64,000 nucleotides of DNA from Terriglobia bacterium (GCA_020073385.1 JAIQFH010000041.1:1-64000), one strand, 5' to 3'; numbered from the stretch's first letter, positions 29,174 through 38,678 are shown. The notes: generated by a model not told the origin, from the sequence alone. Numbers and translations are program-made.

Positions 29174-31081
29174 GTGAACCCTTCCTCCGAGCCCGTATTC
29201 CATTCGTCTGCCGATGCACCGGGTCCCGCAGGCGGGGCACTCTTGCCTCGGCTGCGGCTACGCACGCGATTCCTGATATCGATGCTGGTCATCACGGCGG
29301 GGCTGACGACCACGAGTTTCCTCCTGGTGCAGCGCAGCGTGCAGACGCATGTCCGCCAGAGCATTGCCATCAACCTGCGCGATTCCGTCTCAGCATTTCA
29401 GGACTTTCGCCATGAGCGCGAGACCATGCTGACCAATGATGTCGCTCTCATGGCAGCCCTGCCCATCACGCGCTCGATCATGAGCAATTCCGATCCGCTC
29501 ACCATCCAGGATGCATCGCGGGACGTCTGGCAGATTGCCAGGTTCGATCTATTCGTGCTGGTCAATGAGAGCGGCAAGGTCGTTGCCCTGCACACCAACA
29601 CTCCCGGATTCACCAGAGAAGCTGCGGAAAAGTATTTTCAACAATCATTGGAGGAAGACCGCGGAGAGGGTAGCCACTGGTGGTTCGGGGAGCGCCACCT
29701 GTATCAGACATTCATCCAGCCCATTTACCGGGGCTCGCCCACCGAAGGAACACTGTTGGGGTTTCTGGTGGTCGGCTACGAGATCAACGGCCGGCTTGCC
29801 TCCGAAGTGAGCAAGGTCGCAGGCAGTCAGGTCGCTTTTTCGTGGGGAGACGAGGTAATCGCCACCACCCTCCCACCCGCGCACGTGCAAGGTGGAAACC
29901 TCAAGGCATTCATCACCGGTTCACCGCAGGAAGCGCCGCGCGATGTGGAGATCGGCAACGAACGCTTCCTGGCCACCTCGTTGGATTTGTCCCGCTCCCA
30001 AACCACGCCGGTTCGCCTTAGCGTCCTCGATTCCTACGATCAGGCAACAAGATTTCTGGACGAACTGAATCGTTACCTCCTGCTGCTTGGCTTGGCGGCA
30101 ATTTTGGTCGGAAGCGGACTGGTCTTCTTTATCTCTCATACATTCACCCGGCCACTGGGTGGATTGGTTGCGGGCGTTCGGGCGCTGGAAGGCGGCGACT
30201 TTCACCATCCACTGGATCCGCGTGGAGGGGATGAGGTTGCGGAACTCACCCGCGCCTTTGACCGCATGCGCAGCAGCCTGCTGAAGAGTCAGCGGGATTT
30301 GCTGGAATCGGAGCAGTTGGCGACCATAGGCCGCATGGCGAGTTCGATTTCGCATGACCTGCGTCACTCACTGGCTGCGATCGTGGCCAACTCTGAGTTT
30401 TTGGTTGACAGCCATCTGACGGCAGTGCAGCGCGAGGAACTCTATCAGGAAGTGAGGACTGGAGTGAACCTCATGACCGATCTGATCGACTCGCTCCTCG
30501 AGTTCGCTCGTACGCGTGAATCGTTGACCCCCGCGTATGGCAATGTGTTGGAAACCATACAGCGGTCAGTGCAGGCAGTCCGTCTACATCCGCGTCATCA
30601 TGCGCGATCCATCGATGTAATCTGCGGGCCTCATGTTTCAGGATGGTTTGACCAGCGCAAGCTGGAACGCGTTTTGTACAATCTGCTGCTCAACGCCTGC
30701 GAAGCGGCGCCTCCACTCGGAGGCAAGGTGGAAGTTACGGCGGGCGAATTCTCCGGGGCGATCACGATCGCAGTGTCGGATAACGGGCCGGGCATCGCCG
30801 AATCGATCCGAGAGAAACTTTTCCATCCCTTCGTGAGCTATGGAAAAGAGAACGGTACAGGCTTAGGCTTGGCGGTCGTACTGAAGATTGTTCAGGATCA
30901 TGGCGGTGAAATTTTCGTGGAGCGCGCTGCGGAAGGCAAAACTGTTTTTCGCATGGTGTTGCGCGGCCGCGGCCAAGAAGCACTGCGGGGCAACAGCGAT
31001 TTCAGAGTAGAAGTATCTCCCGCCATGCCCGCGCAGCAGCACAGTGCCAGTCAAAATTCGGTTTCGCATCCGGGGGTGTAA
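29174..31081 (+). CDS. Membrane sensor histidine kinase with large periplasmic sensor
   Basis: Partner kinase of the preceding regulator, 635 residues from a GTG. It has TM1 (about 31-53), a periplasmic Cache-like sensor (about 54-298, with VLVNESGKVVALHTNTPGF), TM2 (about 300-322), HAMP (about 322-375), a HisKA-like helix with His394 (SSISHDLRHSLAA), and an ATPase domain with N box Asn507, DNGPGIAE and GTGLGLAVV. The residue after the histidine is Asp, not the usual Glu. The C-terminal 40 residues are unstructured. No PAS domain is seen, so sensing is probably periplasmic. Confidence 0.93.
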   Translation: MNPSSEPVFHSSADAPGPAGGALLPRLRLRTRFLISMLVITAGLTTTSFLLVQRSVQTHVRQSIAINLRDSVSAFQDFRHERETMLTNDVALMAALPITRSIMSNSDPLTIQDASRDVWQIARFDLFVLVNESGKVVALHTNTPGFTREAAEKYFQQSLEEDRGEGSHWWFGERHLYQTFIQPIYRGSPTEGTLLGFLVVGYEINGRLASEVSKVAGSQVAFSWGDEVIATTLPPAHVQGGNLKAFITGSPQEAPRDVEIGNERFLATSLDLSRSQTTPVRLSVLDSYDQATRFLDELNRYLLLLGLAAILVGSGLVFFISHTFTRPLGGLVAGVRALEGGDFHHPLDPRGGDEVAELTRAFDRMRSSLLKSQRDLLESEQLATIGRMASSISHDLRHSLAAIVANSEFLVDSHLTAVQREELYQEVRTGVNLMTDLIDSLLEFARTRESLTPAYGNVLETIQRSVQAVRLHPRHHARSIDVICGPHVSGWFDQRKLERVLYNLLLNACEAAPPLGGKVEVTAGEFSGAITIAVSDNGPGIAESIREKLFHPFVSYGKENGTGLGLAVVLKIVQDHGGEIFVERAAEGKTVFRMVLRGRGQEALRGNSDFRVEVSPAMPAQQHSASQNSVSHPGV

Positions 31082-31138
31082 GGCGAATCCGTTTTCGTGG
31101 AAAGATCCGGCTCCGGATGAGTGCAGGAGGAGGACGGT

Positions 31139-32716
31139 GTGAAGAGCCCTATTGCCTCTACGCGTCGCGGGGCCGCTTTGGCGGTTACCGTTATAGTCTT
31201 TTTCAGCTCGCTCGGCTCAGCCGAGCAGACACCAGCCGCAGTCTTGAACGGCTCGGGCGACCCGGCAATTCGCGAGTTGCAGGATCAAGTCCATCAGCTT
31301 CAAGCACTGGTCGAAGAGATGCGCGCCGAGAATGCGCAGTCCCGGGCTGAAATGCGTCAGTTGCGCCAGGACCTGCAGGCAACACGCACTTTGCTGGAAC
31401 AGCCTGCTGCCGCCAAAGGCTCCGAGATCGCGGGAGAAAAAGCGCCTGAGAGCAGTGCGGCAGCAGCCGTCGAACCCTCGACCCCTCTCGAGCAACGAGT
31501 ACAGAAGCTGGAAGAATCGACCTCCCTGATCGGCTCGAAGATTGACGAACAATATCAGACGAAAGTTGAAACCGCGTCGAAGTATCGTGCACGCCTGCAC
31601 GGGATCGTCTTGATGAACGCGTTCCGCAATGTTGGCGGCTCCGACAATCTGGATTTTCCCAACTATGCCCATCCGTTGCCCGCCTCTCTTCCGAACGCAA
31701 CGCTCGGAGCTACTCTGCGCCAATCGGAGATTGGTTTCGAAATCTTTGGCCCGAAGCTCGCTGGAGCAAGAACCTCTGCGGACGTTCAACTTGATTTTTC
31801 CGGCGGCTTTCCGGCCACCGGCAACGGCGTGAACTTTGGCGTGGTTCGCCTGCAGACCGCGAGTCTGCGGCTCGACTGGGACCGGACATCCGTGGTCGCC
31901 GGCCAGGACTCGCTGTTCATCTCCCCGTTATCACCGACATCATTTGCATCCTTGGCCACACCAGCGTTCGCTTTCGGCGGAAACCTCTGGGGCTGGACGC
32001 CGCAAATCCGCGTGGAGCACCGGTTTTCGCTCAGCGAACGGCAGACCGTCACGATGCAGGCCGGGATCCTCGACAACCTCGACTGGGAATCACCCTCCAA
32101 CTCGTTTTACCGCTACGCGCAGGCGGGCGAGTTGTCGGGGCAACCTGCGTATGCATTTCGCACCGCATGGTCGCGGCCCGTCCGAGAACATCCCCTGAGT
32201 TTTGGTGTAGCCGGCTATTACGGCCGCCAGAATTGGGCGTGGGATCGTTACGTGGACGCGTGGGCTGCCATGGCGGACTGGCAGATACCGATACTGCCGC
32301 GGCTTGGCTTATCCGGCGAATTCTATCGAGGTCGCGGCATAGGAGGCCTAGGTGGGGCGATCGGGACATCGGTCGTGTACGGCAGTAGCACATGGAGTCC
32401 AATTCCCCCTCTTCGAGGACTCAACACGGCCGGGGGATGGTCACAACTGAAGTTTCAATTGACTCCGAAGCTCGAATTGAACGGGGTGATTTCCGAAGAT
32501 GACGCCTTCACCAGCGACATCCTCGGATTTGCCACAGACCAGAACAATTTCGGCCCGATTCTCGGCCGGAATCGCGGAGCCTTGGGCAACGTGGTATTTC
32601 GGCCGCGCTCTGATCTAGTTTTTTCGGCAGAGCTCAGACGTCTCCGGACTTTCCCCGTCTATAGCAGTAGCAGTTTTACCAACCAGGTTAATCTCTCTCT
32701 AGGAATACTTTTTTGA
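31139..32716 (+). CDS. Outer-membrane porin with N-terminal coiled coil
   Basis: The protein has a signal peptide (MKSPIAS... to SLGSAEQ), a coiled coil (about 40-85, LQDQVHQLQALVEEMRAENAQ) and a beta-barrel of alternating aromatic strands ending NQVNLSLGILF with a terminal Phe, the outer-membrane insertion signal. I place the start at the GTG at 31139, which has GGAGGAGG four bases upstream and yields a clean signal peptide; the frame is open six codons earlier. It lies 57 bases after the kinase and overlaps the cupredoxin start, so it probably belongs to the same operon. Its substrate is unknown. Confidence 0.83.
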   Translation: MKSPIASTRRGAALAVTVIVFFSSLGSAEQTPAAVLNGSGDPAIRELQDQVHQLQALVEEMRAENAQSRAEMRQLRQDLQATRTLLEQPAAAKGSEIAGEKAPESSAAAAVEPSTPLEQRVQKLEESTSLIGSKIDEQYQTKVETASKYRARLHGIVLMNAFRNVGGSDNLDFPNYAHPLPASLPNATLGATLRQSEIGFEIFGPKLAGARTSADVQLDFSGGFPATGNGVNFGVVRLQTASLRLDWDRTSVVAGQDSLFISPLSPTSFASLATPAFAFGGNLWGWTPQIRVEHRFSLSERQTVTMQAGILDNLDWESPSNSFYRYAQAGELSGQPAYAFRTAWSRPVREHPLSFGVAGYYGRQNWAWDRYVDAWAAMADWQIPILPRLGLSGEFYRGRGIGGLGGAIGTSVVYGSSTWSPIPPLRGLNTAGGWSQLKFQLTPKLELNGVISEDDAFTSDILGFATDQNNFGPILGRNRGALGNVVFRPRSDLVFSAELRRLRTFPVYSSSSFTNQVNLSLGILF

Positions 32717-33423
32717 AGGTACGATCCAGACATTTTGCCGCTCTGCTTCCGCCGCTAGTTTTGCTCAGCAGCTTGCATGGTCAAGAGTCTGTGCGTGCAC
32801 ACGTGGAACTCACCAAGGCCGGACACCACTTGAAAGATTCTTCCAGGGCGGTGGTCTGGCTGACTCCGGTGGGTACCGCTGTTCAGCCGCCACAGCAGAC
32901 GCAGATCCCTCAACTCGTTCAGAAGAACAAGAGCTTTCACCCTTCCCTCCTTGTAGTACCGGCCGGCGGAAAGGTGGAGTTTCCGAATCATGACCCGTTC
33001 TTCCACAATGTTTTCTCTCTGTTTGAGGGCAAGCGTTTCGACCTCGGACTCTACGAGAGCGGAACTACGCGCTTCGTTCAATTCGACAAGCCAGGAATCT
33101 CTTTCATCTTCTGCAACATTCATGCGGAGATGAGCGCGGTCGTCATTGCCCTGGCAACGCCTTACTACTCGATCTCCGATGCGCACGGCGATTTGGCCAT
33201 TGCAGATGTCCCGCCGGGGAGATACCGGTTGCAGATCTTTCATGCGGGTGTAGCGCCTGACGCCCTTCGCACCATGGCTCGGGAGATCACTATCGCTCCG
33301 GGACAAACAACCTTGGGATCCTTTGCCCTGGCTGAATCCGACGTGGCGGGAGCCCACACGAACAAGTATGGGCACGACTACGACCGGCCCGAACCGGACA
33401 GTCCAGCGTACGCAAGGCCGTAA
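32713..33423 (+). CDS. Secreted cupredoxin-domain (type 1 copper) protein
   Basis: The 236-residue protein has a signal peptide (about 1-23), a plastocyanin-like domain (about 75-145), then a small beta-sandwich (YSISDAHGDLAIADVPPGRY). The expected type 1 copper ligands are all present: His98 (PFFHNVFSL), Cys134, His137 and Met140 (FCNIHAEM). It starts at a TTG whose bases overlap the porin stop (TTGA), implying translational coupling. Related proteins are annotated as methylamine-utilisation or cupredoxin-like. With the two-component genes and a porin it suggests a copper- or electron-transfer-linked envelope system. Confidence 0.85.
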   Translation: MKVRSRHFAALLPPLVLLSSLHGQESVRAHVELTKAGHHLKDSSRAVVWLTPVGTAVQPPQQTQIPQLVQKNKSFHPSLLVVPAGGKVEFPNHDPFFHNVFSLFEGKRFDLGLYESGTTRFVQFDKPGISFIFCNIHAEMSAVVIALATPYYSISDAHGDLAIADVPPGRYRLQIFHAGVAPDALRTMAREITIAPGQTTLGSFALAESDVAGAHTNKYGHDYDRPEPDSPAYARP

Positions 33424-33534
33424 GAAGGTCTCAGAGTTTTTCGGCCCCTTGAGGCATAAGGAATGTGCGGACAGGCGCCTTCGGCCGTCCGCAGCCCGCT
33501 GGAGTAGACTCCGCAAGAAATCTGGTTAAAGAGA

Positions 33535-33560
33535 AAGGGCGTGCCGTTTAGCACGCCCTT
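33535..33560. terminator. Bidirectional terminator between convergent operons
   Basis: A perfect 10-bp stem AAGGGCGTGC/GCACGCCCTT with loop CGTTTA, between the cupredoxin and FecR-protein genes. The minus-strand side is followed by a T-rich TTTCTCTTT run. A second hairpin, TGCGGAC/GTCCGCA (33466-33493), lies just before it. Confidence 0.8.
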
Positions 33561-33609
33561 CTCGCCTCTATCGTTCACTTCATTTCACGTCAACGAACGA
33601 TCAGCAGAT

Positions 33610-36027
33610 TTAGTGATGGCCTGAATGTCCGCCACCGCCACCGGAGTGACCGCCACCACTGGAATGGCCGCCGCCTCCACCGCTGGGCGCATGTCCTCCG
33701 CCGCCACCGAAGTGGCCTCCGCCACCACTAGGGGCGGGCCGAGAGCCACCCCCTCCGCCTCCGCCATAACTCGGCCGCGAGTAGCCCGGTGCCGAGCGCG
33801 ATCCGCCATAGCTGGGTGGGTTTCCTCGCGAATATCCGCCTCCGCCGTACGACGGACTCCGTACGATCGGTTGACGCATATCGAGTTGCGGCCGTGACGA
33901 TCCTCGTCCGTAGCCATCTGAGTAGCTGCGCTGCTGCCCGCTTGAACTGGGGGCAGTCCGATTCCAATAGCCCCCACTGCTACTGCTCGTTCCGCCACGC
34001 GACGCTTCATTTCGCGACGGAGGATTGAACGGACGGAATCCGCCACGATTCTCTGCGGGAGCCGCCTGGCTGGTGCCACGCTGCGGCTCGGGTCGCGACA
34101 CGCTGCTGTTCCCGCCGAGGGAGCGGTTGTTCTCGTTTGGCGGCGTAAATGGCCGGAAGCCACCGCGGTTCTCAGCGGGAGCAGCCTGACTGGTGCCGCG
34201 CTGCGGCTCAGGTCGTGATGCGTTGTTGTTACCACTGAACGGCCGATAAGCGCCGCCCTGCGTGTTCTGATTCGGCACATTTCGGTTGCCGAAACTCCCT
34301 GCCTGCCGATTCGCGACTCCCGCACTTGGCCTTTGCATAGTCCCAACTGCACCGGGACCACGACCGGCGAATTCGCCGTTGGAGCGGCCGCCAGCCGGAA
34401 TTGCACCCACGTGGCTCTGCTGCATCGTCTGCCGCAGGCTCGCGGTCTGCTGCTGGAACGAAGCCGGACGCGCGATGTTGTTATGCGCTCCGAAGAAGCG
34501 CTGCGAGCCACCGTTGCGAATTGTCGCGGACGATGCCGCACGTCCGCTAGCCGACAGGCTTGCCCGCGACGGAACGACGGGGAGGTTGCCCGCCATCATT
34601 CGGGCTCCACGCAATTGTTCAGGCCGGGCTGCTACCGCACCAACCCTGCCCGCTCCAAAGTGGCCCGCGTTGACTGTCGACATCGCGCGGCCAACATGCA
34701 CGTTACGCAGATTCGCCAGGTTCGAGAACCGCATGCCATTGTGCAGCGGCCGGAACCCGCCGTAGTGACCTCCACCCCATCCACCCCGACCTACCCAGCC
34801 GAAGCGACCGCGGTATCCACCCCACCACGGATGGAACCAGTCGCAAGGACCGAGCGGGAGCCAGCCGAATCCGCCCCAACCGCCAAATCCGGCGCCGAAG
34901 CCAAAGCCGCCGCCCCATCCCCAGAACGATACGTACGCAGGAGCCCAGAACGGACGGTACCAGCCGTAAGCCGGACCCGGCCACCATCCCCAGCCACCAT
35001 CATTCCAGAGCCAACGGCCGTAGTGATATGGCGCCCAGCCCCAAGGCTCGTAGCCGACCCAAGTCCAACCGTAGTAAGGCTCGTATACCCAGTTGCCGTT
35101 GCGATAGGGAGCCCAGTCTCCCGGCTCGTCGGGATACCAGACGTCGCCGTAGTCGTCGACGTGGCGCCAGTGGCCGTACGAATCGAGGTCCTGTGCACCG
35201 GTGTAGTAGCGATTCGTGTGTTTCCAGGAACTCGCATCGCGAATGATGTGATCGCGGTCGCCGTTCCAGCGGTCCCAATCGTCACGATCGGGAGCCGATG
35301 CAATCTTGTACTGCGCCGAATCGGCGGTGCCACGGACCGTCGCCATCTCGCCGCTGCGAACCTCGGTGCTTCCCTGCGGCGTGGCAATTTGCGCTTCACC
35401 TTTGCGCACGATCACGATCGTGTCGCCATCCGGATGCACTTCGATGCGGAACACGCCATCGTGATGCGACGGATGGATGGAGACGTTCGGAGTATCGATC
35501 TCAGGTTCCGCCTCGCTGTCCTTTGAAACCGTGTAGGTGGCGAGACCCTCGCCGATCTGGATCTGAATGTTCTTTTTTGTGAGATTGGCGACGTTAGCTT
35601 TGGTGTTGCTCGACAGCCGAAGGGTATTGGCAAAATCAAGCTGCACTTCGGTGCGGGCATTGTCGCCCGTCGAAATCTTGTCGCCGGTCATCAACGGCTG
35701 ATTCAGTGCTGCCGCCGACCAGTCGCCGGAGTCACCGCGCTGCGTCGAGATGTCGCCGTGAATCAAGCTAACGCGCGCTACGCCCTGGTCGGTGTTTGCT
35801 GGAGCCTCACCGGACGGACCACCGGGCTGCGCCTCCGTGGGTTGCGCGTTCGAGTCGTCATAGGGCTGAGAATCCGGTCCTTGTCCTTGACCGATTTCCA
35901 TCGGAGCACTGGGTTGCTCCGAAGGTCCGGGCCCTTCTTCGGTCGTCTGCGCGAATGCGCCGATCGACAGCGCTCCCGATAGCGCTAACACCAGGATTGC
36001 GAACTTACCGCCGAGTCTGTTTTTCAT
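33610..36027 (-). CDS. Secreted FecR protein with aromatic-rich middle and Gly/Ser/His tail
   Basis: I take the ATG at 36027, which has GGAGGT five bases upstream and begins MKNRLGGKFAIL, a good signal peptide (805 residues). Domains: FecR region (about 80-240, VARVSLIHGDISTQRGDSG ... TGDKISTGDNARTEVQLDF), then a Trp/Tyr-rich block (about 265-420) with repeated units such as DWAPYRNGNWVYEP, GWTWVGYEPWG and WAPYHYGRW, as in DUF6600-type proteins, then a long low-complexity Arg/Ser/Gly/Asn part with a near-duplicate stretch (RPEPQRGTSQAAPAENRGG occurs twice) and an ending of GGGHS repeats to GHH. The His-rich tail could bind metal. Role unknown; envelope location is inferred. Confidence 0.82.
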   Translation of the reverse strand: MKNRLGGKFAILVLALSGALSIGAFAQTTEEGPGPSEQPSAPMEIGQGQGPDSQPYDDSNAQPTEAQPGGPSGEAPANTDQGVARVSLIHGDISTQRGDSGDWSAAALNQPLMTGDKISTGDNARTEVQLDFANTLRLSSNTKANVANLTKKNIQIQIGEGLATYTVSKDSEAEPEIDTPNVSIHPSHHDGVFRIEVHPDGDTIVIVRKGEAQIATPQGSTEVRSGEMATVRGTADSAQYKIASAPDRDDWDRWNGDRDHIIRDASSWKHTNRYYTGAQDLDSYGHWRHVDDYGDVWYPDEPGDWAPYRNGNWVYEPYYGWTWVGYEPWGWAPYHYGRWLWNDGGWGWWPGPAYGWYRPFWAPAYVSFWGWGGGFGFGAGFGGWGGFGWLPLGPCDWFHPWWGGYRGRFGWVGRGGWGGGHYGGFRPLHNGMRFSNLANLRNVHVGRAMSTVNAGHFGAGRVGAVAARPEQLRGARMMAGNLPVVPSRASLSASGRAASSATIRNGGSQRFFGAHNNIARPASFQQQTASLRQTMQQSHVGAIPAGGRSNGEFAGRGPGAVGTMQRPSAGVANRQAGSFGNRNVPNQNTQGGAYRPFSGNNNASRPEPQRGTSQAAPAENRGGFRPFTPPNENNRSLGGNSSVSRPEPQRGTSQAAPAENRGGFRPFNPPSRNEASRGGTSSSSGGYWNRTAPSSSGQQRSYSDGYGRGSSRPQLDMRQPIVRSPSYGGGGYSRGNPPSYGGSRSAPGYSRPSYGGGGGGGSRPAPSGGGGHFGGGGGHAPSGGGGGHSSGGGHSGGGGGHSGHH

Positions 36028-36236
36028 AACGACCTCCGGCCCAAATGCTTTCCAGAGTTGCATGAGTGCGAAATCCTCTGACCAAGAGAATCGCAACTGC
36101 CATGCCAAAGACAGGGAAATCCTCCGAACCACAACTCCTGTGTTTTCAGTTAGAGAGAAGCAGAAACCCGCGGAGCAAATGGAGCATTATTCGTGGAATT
36201 GGCCGGCCTCGGCCAATGCTGGTGGTTTTCAGCCAC

Positions 36237-37331
36237 CTAGACCCGCTGCATGATGTCCGCGTACATCCGGTGAAAGGCGTGGACTCCTTTTTCTTGTTTG
36301 ACGCTGAATCGCCCGCGCGAGTAACTGCGGGATCGCAGGTTCTTCTGCACGGCTTCGCAGATGGCCACATCTTCGCTTTGAATCTGATCGCTGAATTCCA
36401 CAGACGCTCTCGCAGTCGGTGAGTTATGTTCCTTCTCCGGCAGATACCATTCAAAGATAGCCAGCGTGCGCTCCGGCTCGATTGGCACCACAATGTTCAG
36501 CGAAACATTGTCGGGATAGCAGTTGAGCATCCAGTTGGGGAAGACCCAGAAGTAGTCGGTCGTTAGATCCTCGCGCGCCTGCTGGTAACGACGCGGCGTT
36601 GTGTCGCCGGTTTGAGCTCCGCGAATGGGGCTGAACTGTCGCACGTACCCGGCATGCGGTTCGACCGTGTAGGCGGTGTAGTCCAGTTCCCTGTTCAGTC
36701 CGGGATGGACGCTCGGCAGATGATAGCCCTCAAGGTAATTGTCGACGTATGCCTTCCAGTTGCACTTCATGTCATACGTGCGGCGCTCGAAGAGTTTCAT
36801 CTCCGTAAACGGGAACCTGTCGGCTTGCGCAGGTAACTCGCCCAGAGTCGGAAGCAGTGGCGTCGCCTGTGGATCAAGATTGGTGAACACGAGGTTGAAC
36901 CATTCCTCAGTTCGTACCGGAGCCAGCGCAAAGTCCTCCGCGCGGAATCCCTTGACGCCTTCGATCTCGGTCGCGCTGATCAGGCTGCCGTCAAGGTCAT
37001 ACGTCCATCCGTGATACCCGCACCGAAACAACTTGCGCGACCCGCAACCTTCTGCGGGAGGGCCGGCGCGGTGCCGGCATACGTTGTAGAAGCCTCTGAG
37101 CTTCCTGTCGGATCCGCGGACAAACAGTAGCGGCTCTCCCGCCACATCCGTTGTGAAGTAGTCACCGGGATTCGCCACTTGCCTGCTATGTCCAACGACC
37201 TGCCAGATTCGCAAGAAAATTTTTTCTTTCTCTGCGGCGAATATCTTTGGATCCGTGTAGAGAGCGGCCGGCAGAGTCCAAGCCTCCTCAATCTTGCTCT
37301 CCACCCAAAAGGCGTCACCAGTGATTTCCAT
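36237..37331 (-). CDS. Rieske-type aromatic/choline-like oxygenase alpha subunit
   Basis: Non-haem iron oxygenase that hydroxylates a small substrate using electrons from a separate reductase. The Rieske cluster ligands are Cys85/His87 (VCRHRAG) and Cys104/His107 (RCGYHGWTYD); the mononuclear iron site shows His204 and His209 (DNYLEGYHLPSVHPG). I choose the ATG at 37331 (364 residues), since the 32 residues before it are basic and Cys-rich without homology. DNYLEGYHLPSVHP resembles choline and carnitine monooxygenase relatives more than ring-hydroxylating dioxygenases. No beta subunit or reductase gene is adjacent. A GGTGG/CCACC hairpin overlaps the stop codon. Confidence 0.87.
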   Translation of the reverse strand: MEITGDAFWVESKIEEAWTLPAALYTDPKIFAAEKEKIFLRIWQVVGHSRQVANPGDYFTTDVAGEPLLFVRGSDRKLRGFYNVCRHRAGPPAEGCGSRKLFRCGYHGWTYDLDGSLISATEIEGVKGFRAEDFALAPVRTEEWFNLVFTNLDPQATPLLPTLGELPAQADRFPFTEMKLFERRTYDMKCNWKAYVDNYLEGYHLPSVHPGLNRELDYTAYTVEPHAGYVRQFSPIRGAQTGDTTPRRYQQAREDLTTDYFWVFPNWMLNCYPDNVSLNIVVPIEPERTLAIFEWYLPEKEHNSPTARASVEFSDQIQSEDVAICEAVQKNLRSRSYSRGRFSVKQEKGVHAFHRMYADIMQRV

Positions 37332-37563
37332 GATTAGCCCGGAAACAGCGCCGCAACATTCTACGGCATGACAGGTCGGCTTTCGCGCTTTGCAAAGCCT
37401 AAGACGGCCTCGTTCCCGGATTGACACGAATTGTCAGTTCCCGCGACGAATTTTGCCAGAGATTGGCCGTTCGGGCATGGGCCAATGCCACCTAAGTTTG
37501 CCCTAGTACTGAAAACAAAGCTGTTCTCCAAAGGGTACCCAGAACGAAGGTAACTGGCAGCTT

Positions 37564-37578
37564 TGGCGAGGCAGATGC
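37564..37578 (+). promoter_or_regulatory. Sigma-54 type -24/-12 element of pilin gene 1
   Basis: TGGCGAGGCAGATGC keeps the GG and GC dinucleotides exactly 10 bases apart, 67 bases before the start codon. The same element with its flanks stands before pilin gene 2. Pilin promoters are commonly sigma-54 dependent through PilR. A further conserved block, GCCACC(T/G)AAGTTTGC (37487 onward), may be an activator site. Confidence 0.6.
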
Positions 37579-37644
37579 AAACATCAAGGCGGCTGCGATA
37601 TTCGCAGAGACTTTAAAACAGAACTAACGAGGGGAAAATTCGAG

Positions 37645-38166
37645 ATGCGGAAACAAAAGGGTTTCTCACTAATCGAGCTGCTGATCGTGGTGGCGATCAT
37701 CCTGATCATCGCAGCTATCGCTATTCCGAACTTGCTTCGCGCCCGCATGGCGGCCAACGAGTCGTCTGCTGTCGCTTCGATCCGTACCATCAACACAGCT
37801 GAAGTCACCTATAACTCGACCTATCCGACGGTTGGCTTTTCGGCGAACCTCGTGAGCCTCGGCGGCGCGATCGGCGCGGCTTGCGTACCTGCACAGGCGA
37901 CAGCTTGCTTGATTGACTCCGTGCTTGCCAACAACGGCAACCCGGCGGGCAGCGGCAAGAGCGGTTACCTGTTCACCACCGGCGCTGGCACAGTGGCTGG
38001 TGGCGTCAACGTTGGCTACACCGTGAAGGCAGTTCCGATCACGATCAACCAGACTGGTCTTCGTGGATTCTGCGCTGAGGAAGATGCAGTGGTTCGCGTC
38101 GACCCGGCCGGCGTTTGCTCCACCACTGAAGCGGGCATCCTGACCTTCAACCCGCTCAACCAGTAA
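37645..38166 (+). CDS. pilA: Type IV major pilin 1
   Basis: Class III prepilin of 173 residues. The leader MRKQKG is followed by the cleavage and methylation site and FSLIELL with Glu5, then a hydrophobic helix (IVVAIILIIAAIAIPNLLRARMAANES). The globular part has two cysteine pairs (ACVPAQATAC and FCAEEDAVVRVDPAGVC) and ends TFNPLNQ. GAGGGG lies upstream of the ATG. It differs from pilin 2 at only three residues (Lys/Ala, Gly/Ala, Ile/Val), and the noncoding flanks are also nearly the same. It is the first of five tandem pilin genes. Confidence 0.93.
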   Translation: MRKQKGFSLIELLIVVAIILIIAAIAIPNLLRARMAANESSAVASIRTINTAEVTYNSTYPTVGFSANLVSLGGAIGAACVPAQATACLIDSVLANNGNPAGSGKSGYLFTTGAGTVAGGVNVGYTVKAVPITINQTGLRGFCAEEDAVVRVDPAGVCSTTEAGILTFNPLNQ

Positions 38167-38180
38167 GTAAGTTTGGCGAA

Positions 38181-38243
38181 GTACCTGGGGGAGGGTACAA
38201 GCCACGGAGCAGCGAACGCAAGTTCGCTGCTCTTTTGTCTTTT
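38181..38243 (+). terminator. Two-hairpin 3' UTR and GNRA-loop terminator of pilin 1
   Basis: A small stem GTACC/GGTAC (38181-38198) is followed by an 11-bp stem GAGCAGCGAAC/GTTCGCTGCTC (38207-38217 and 38222-38232) closed by a GCAA tetraloop and then TTTTGTCTTTT. The same arrangement follows pilins 2 and 3. Confidence 0.9.
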
Positions 38244-38663
38244 CCCCACAATAAGCGGCGCCGCACTTCATCGACCTCTTTTCTGCGACTTTCTCTTGCG
38301 TTTGAGGCGAACCATCTTAAGGACGAAACGCAAGTCGCAGCGCGGTGCCGTTGAAATCTAACAGCATTGGTTCGCCGAAGTGTTTTTTGGGATACGACGT
38401 GCCGCCGCAAGGCCAAATAGGATCTGCCCACCCCGGCGGGCGTCCATTTCCCCGATCATCTTTGCAATCGGAATGATACGCAAAACCCGGTCTCCATGGG
38501 CGGCGTTGCAGGCTTCAGACTGACGCCAATTGTCAATGTCGCGACGGAAATTGTAAGGGCGATGACCGTCTGCGCAAGGTCAGCCAGCCACCGAAGTTTG
38601 CTCCCGTGCTGAAAATAAAGCTGTTCATCTGAGGGTACCAAGAACGAAGGTAACTAGCGGCTT
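38244..38663. other. Spacer between pilin 1 and pilin 2
   Basis: About 420 bases with no credible gene. Its last 80 bases (from about 38587, GCCACCGAAGTTTGC) repeat the upstream region of pilin 1 with a constant offset of about 1100 bases, marking a tandem duplication. The remainder, 38244-38530, shows nothing recognisable. Confidence 0.6.
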
Positions 38664-38678
38664 TGGCGAGGCAGATGC
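38664..38678 (+). promoter_or_regulatory. Sigma-54 type -24/-12 element of pilin gene 2
   Basis: Identical TGGCGAGGCAGATGC, 69 bases before the start codon, in the duplicated upstream segment. Confidence 0.6.

Noticed and set aside
34333-35526. 397-codon plus-strand frame opposite the FecR/Trp-rich protein
   Set aside because: Antisense to a strongly biased repetitive coding region; no recognisable domain.
37501-37644. Conserved leader before pilins 1 and 2 as a c-di-GMP (GEMM) riboswitch
   Set aside because: The core GEMM strings are absent; conservation is explained by duplication and a sigma-54 promoter.
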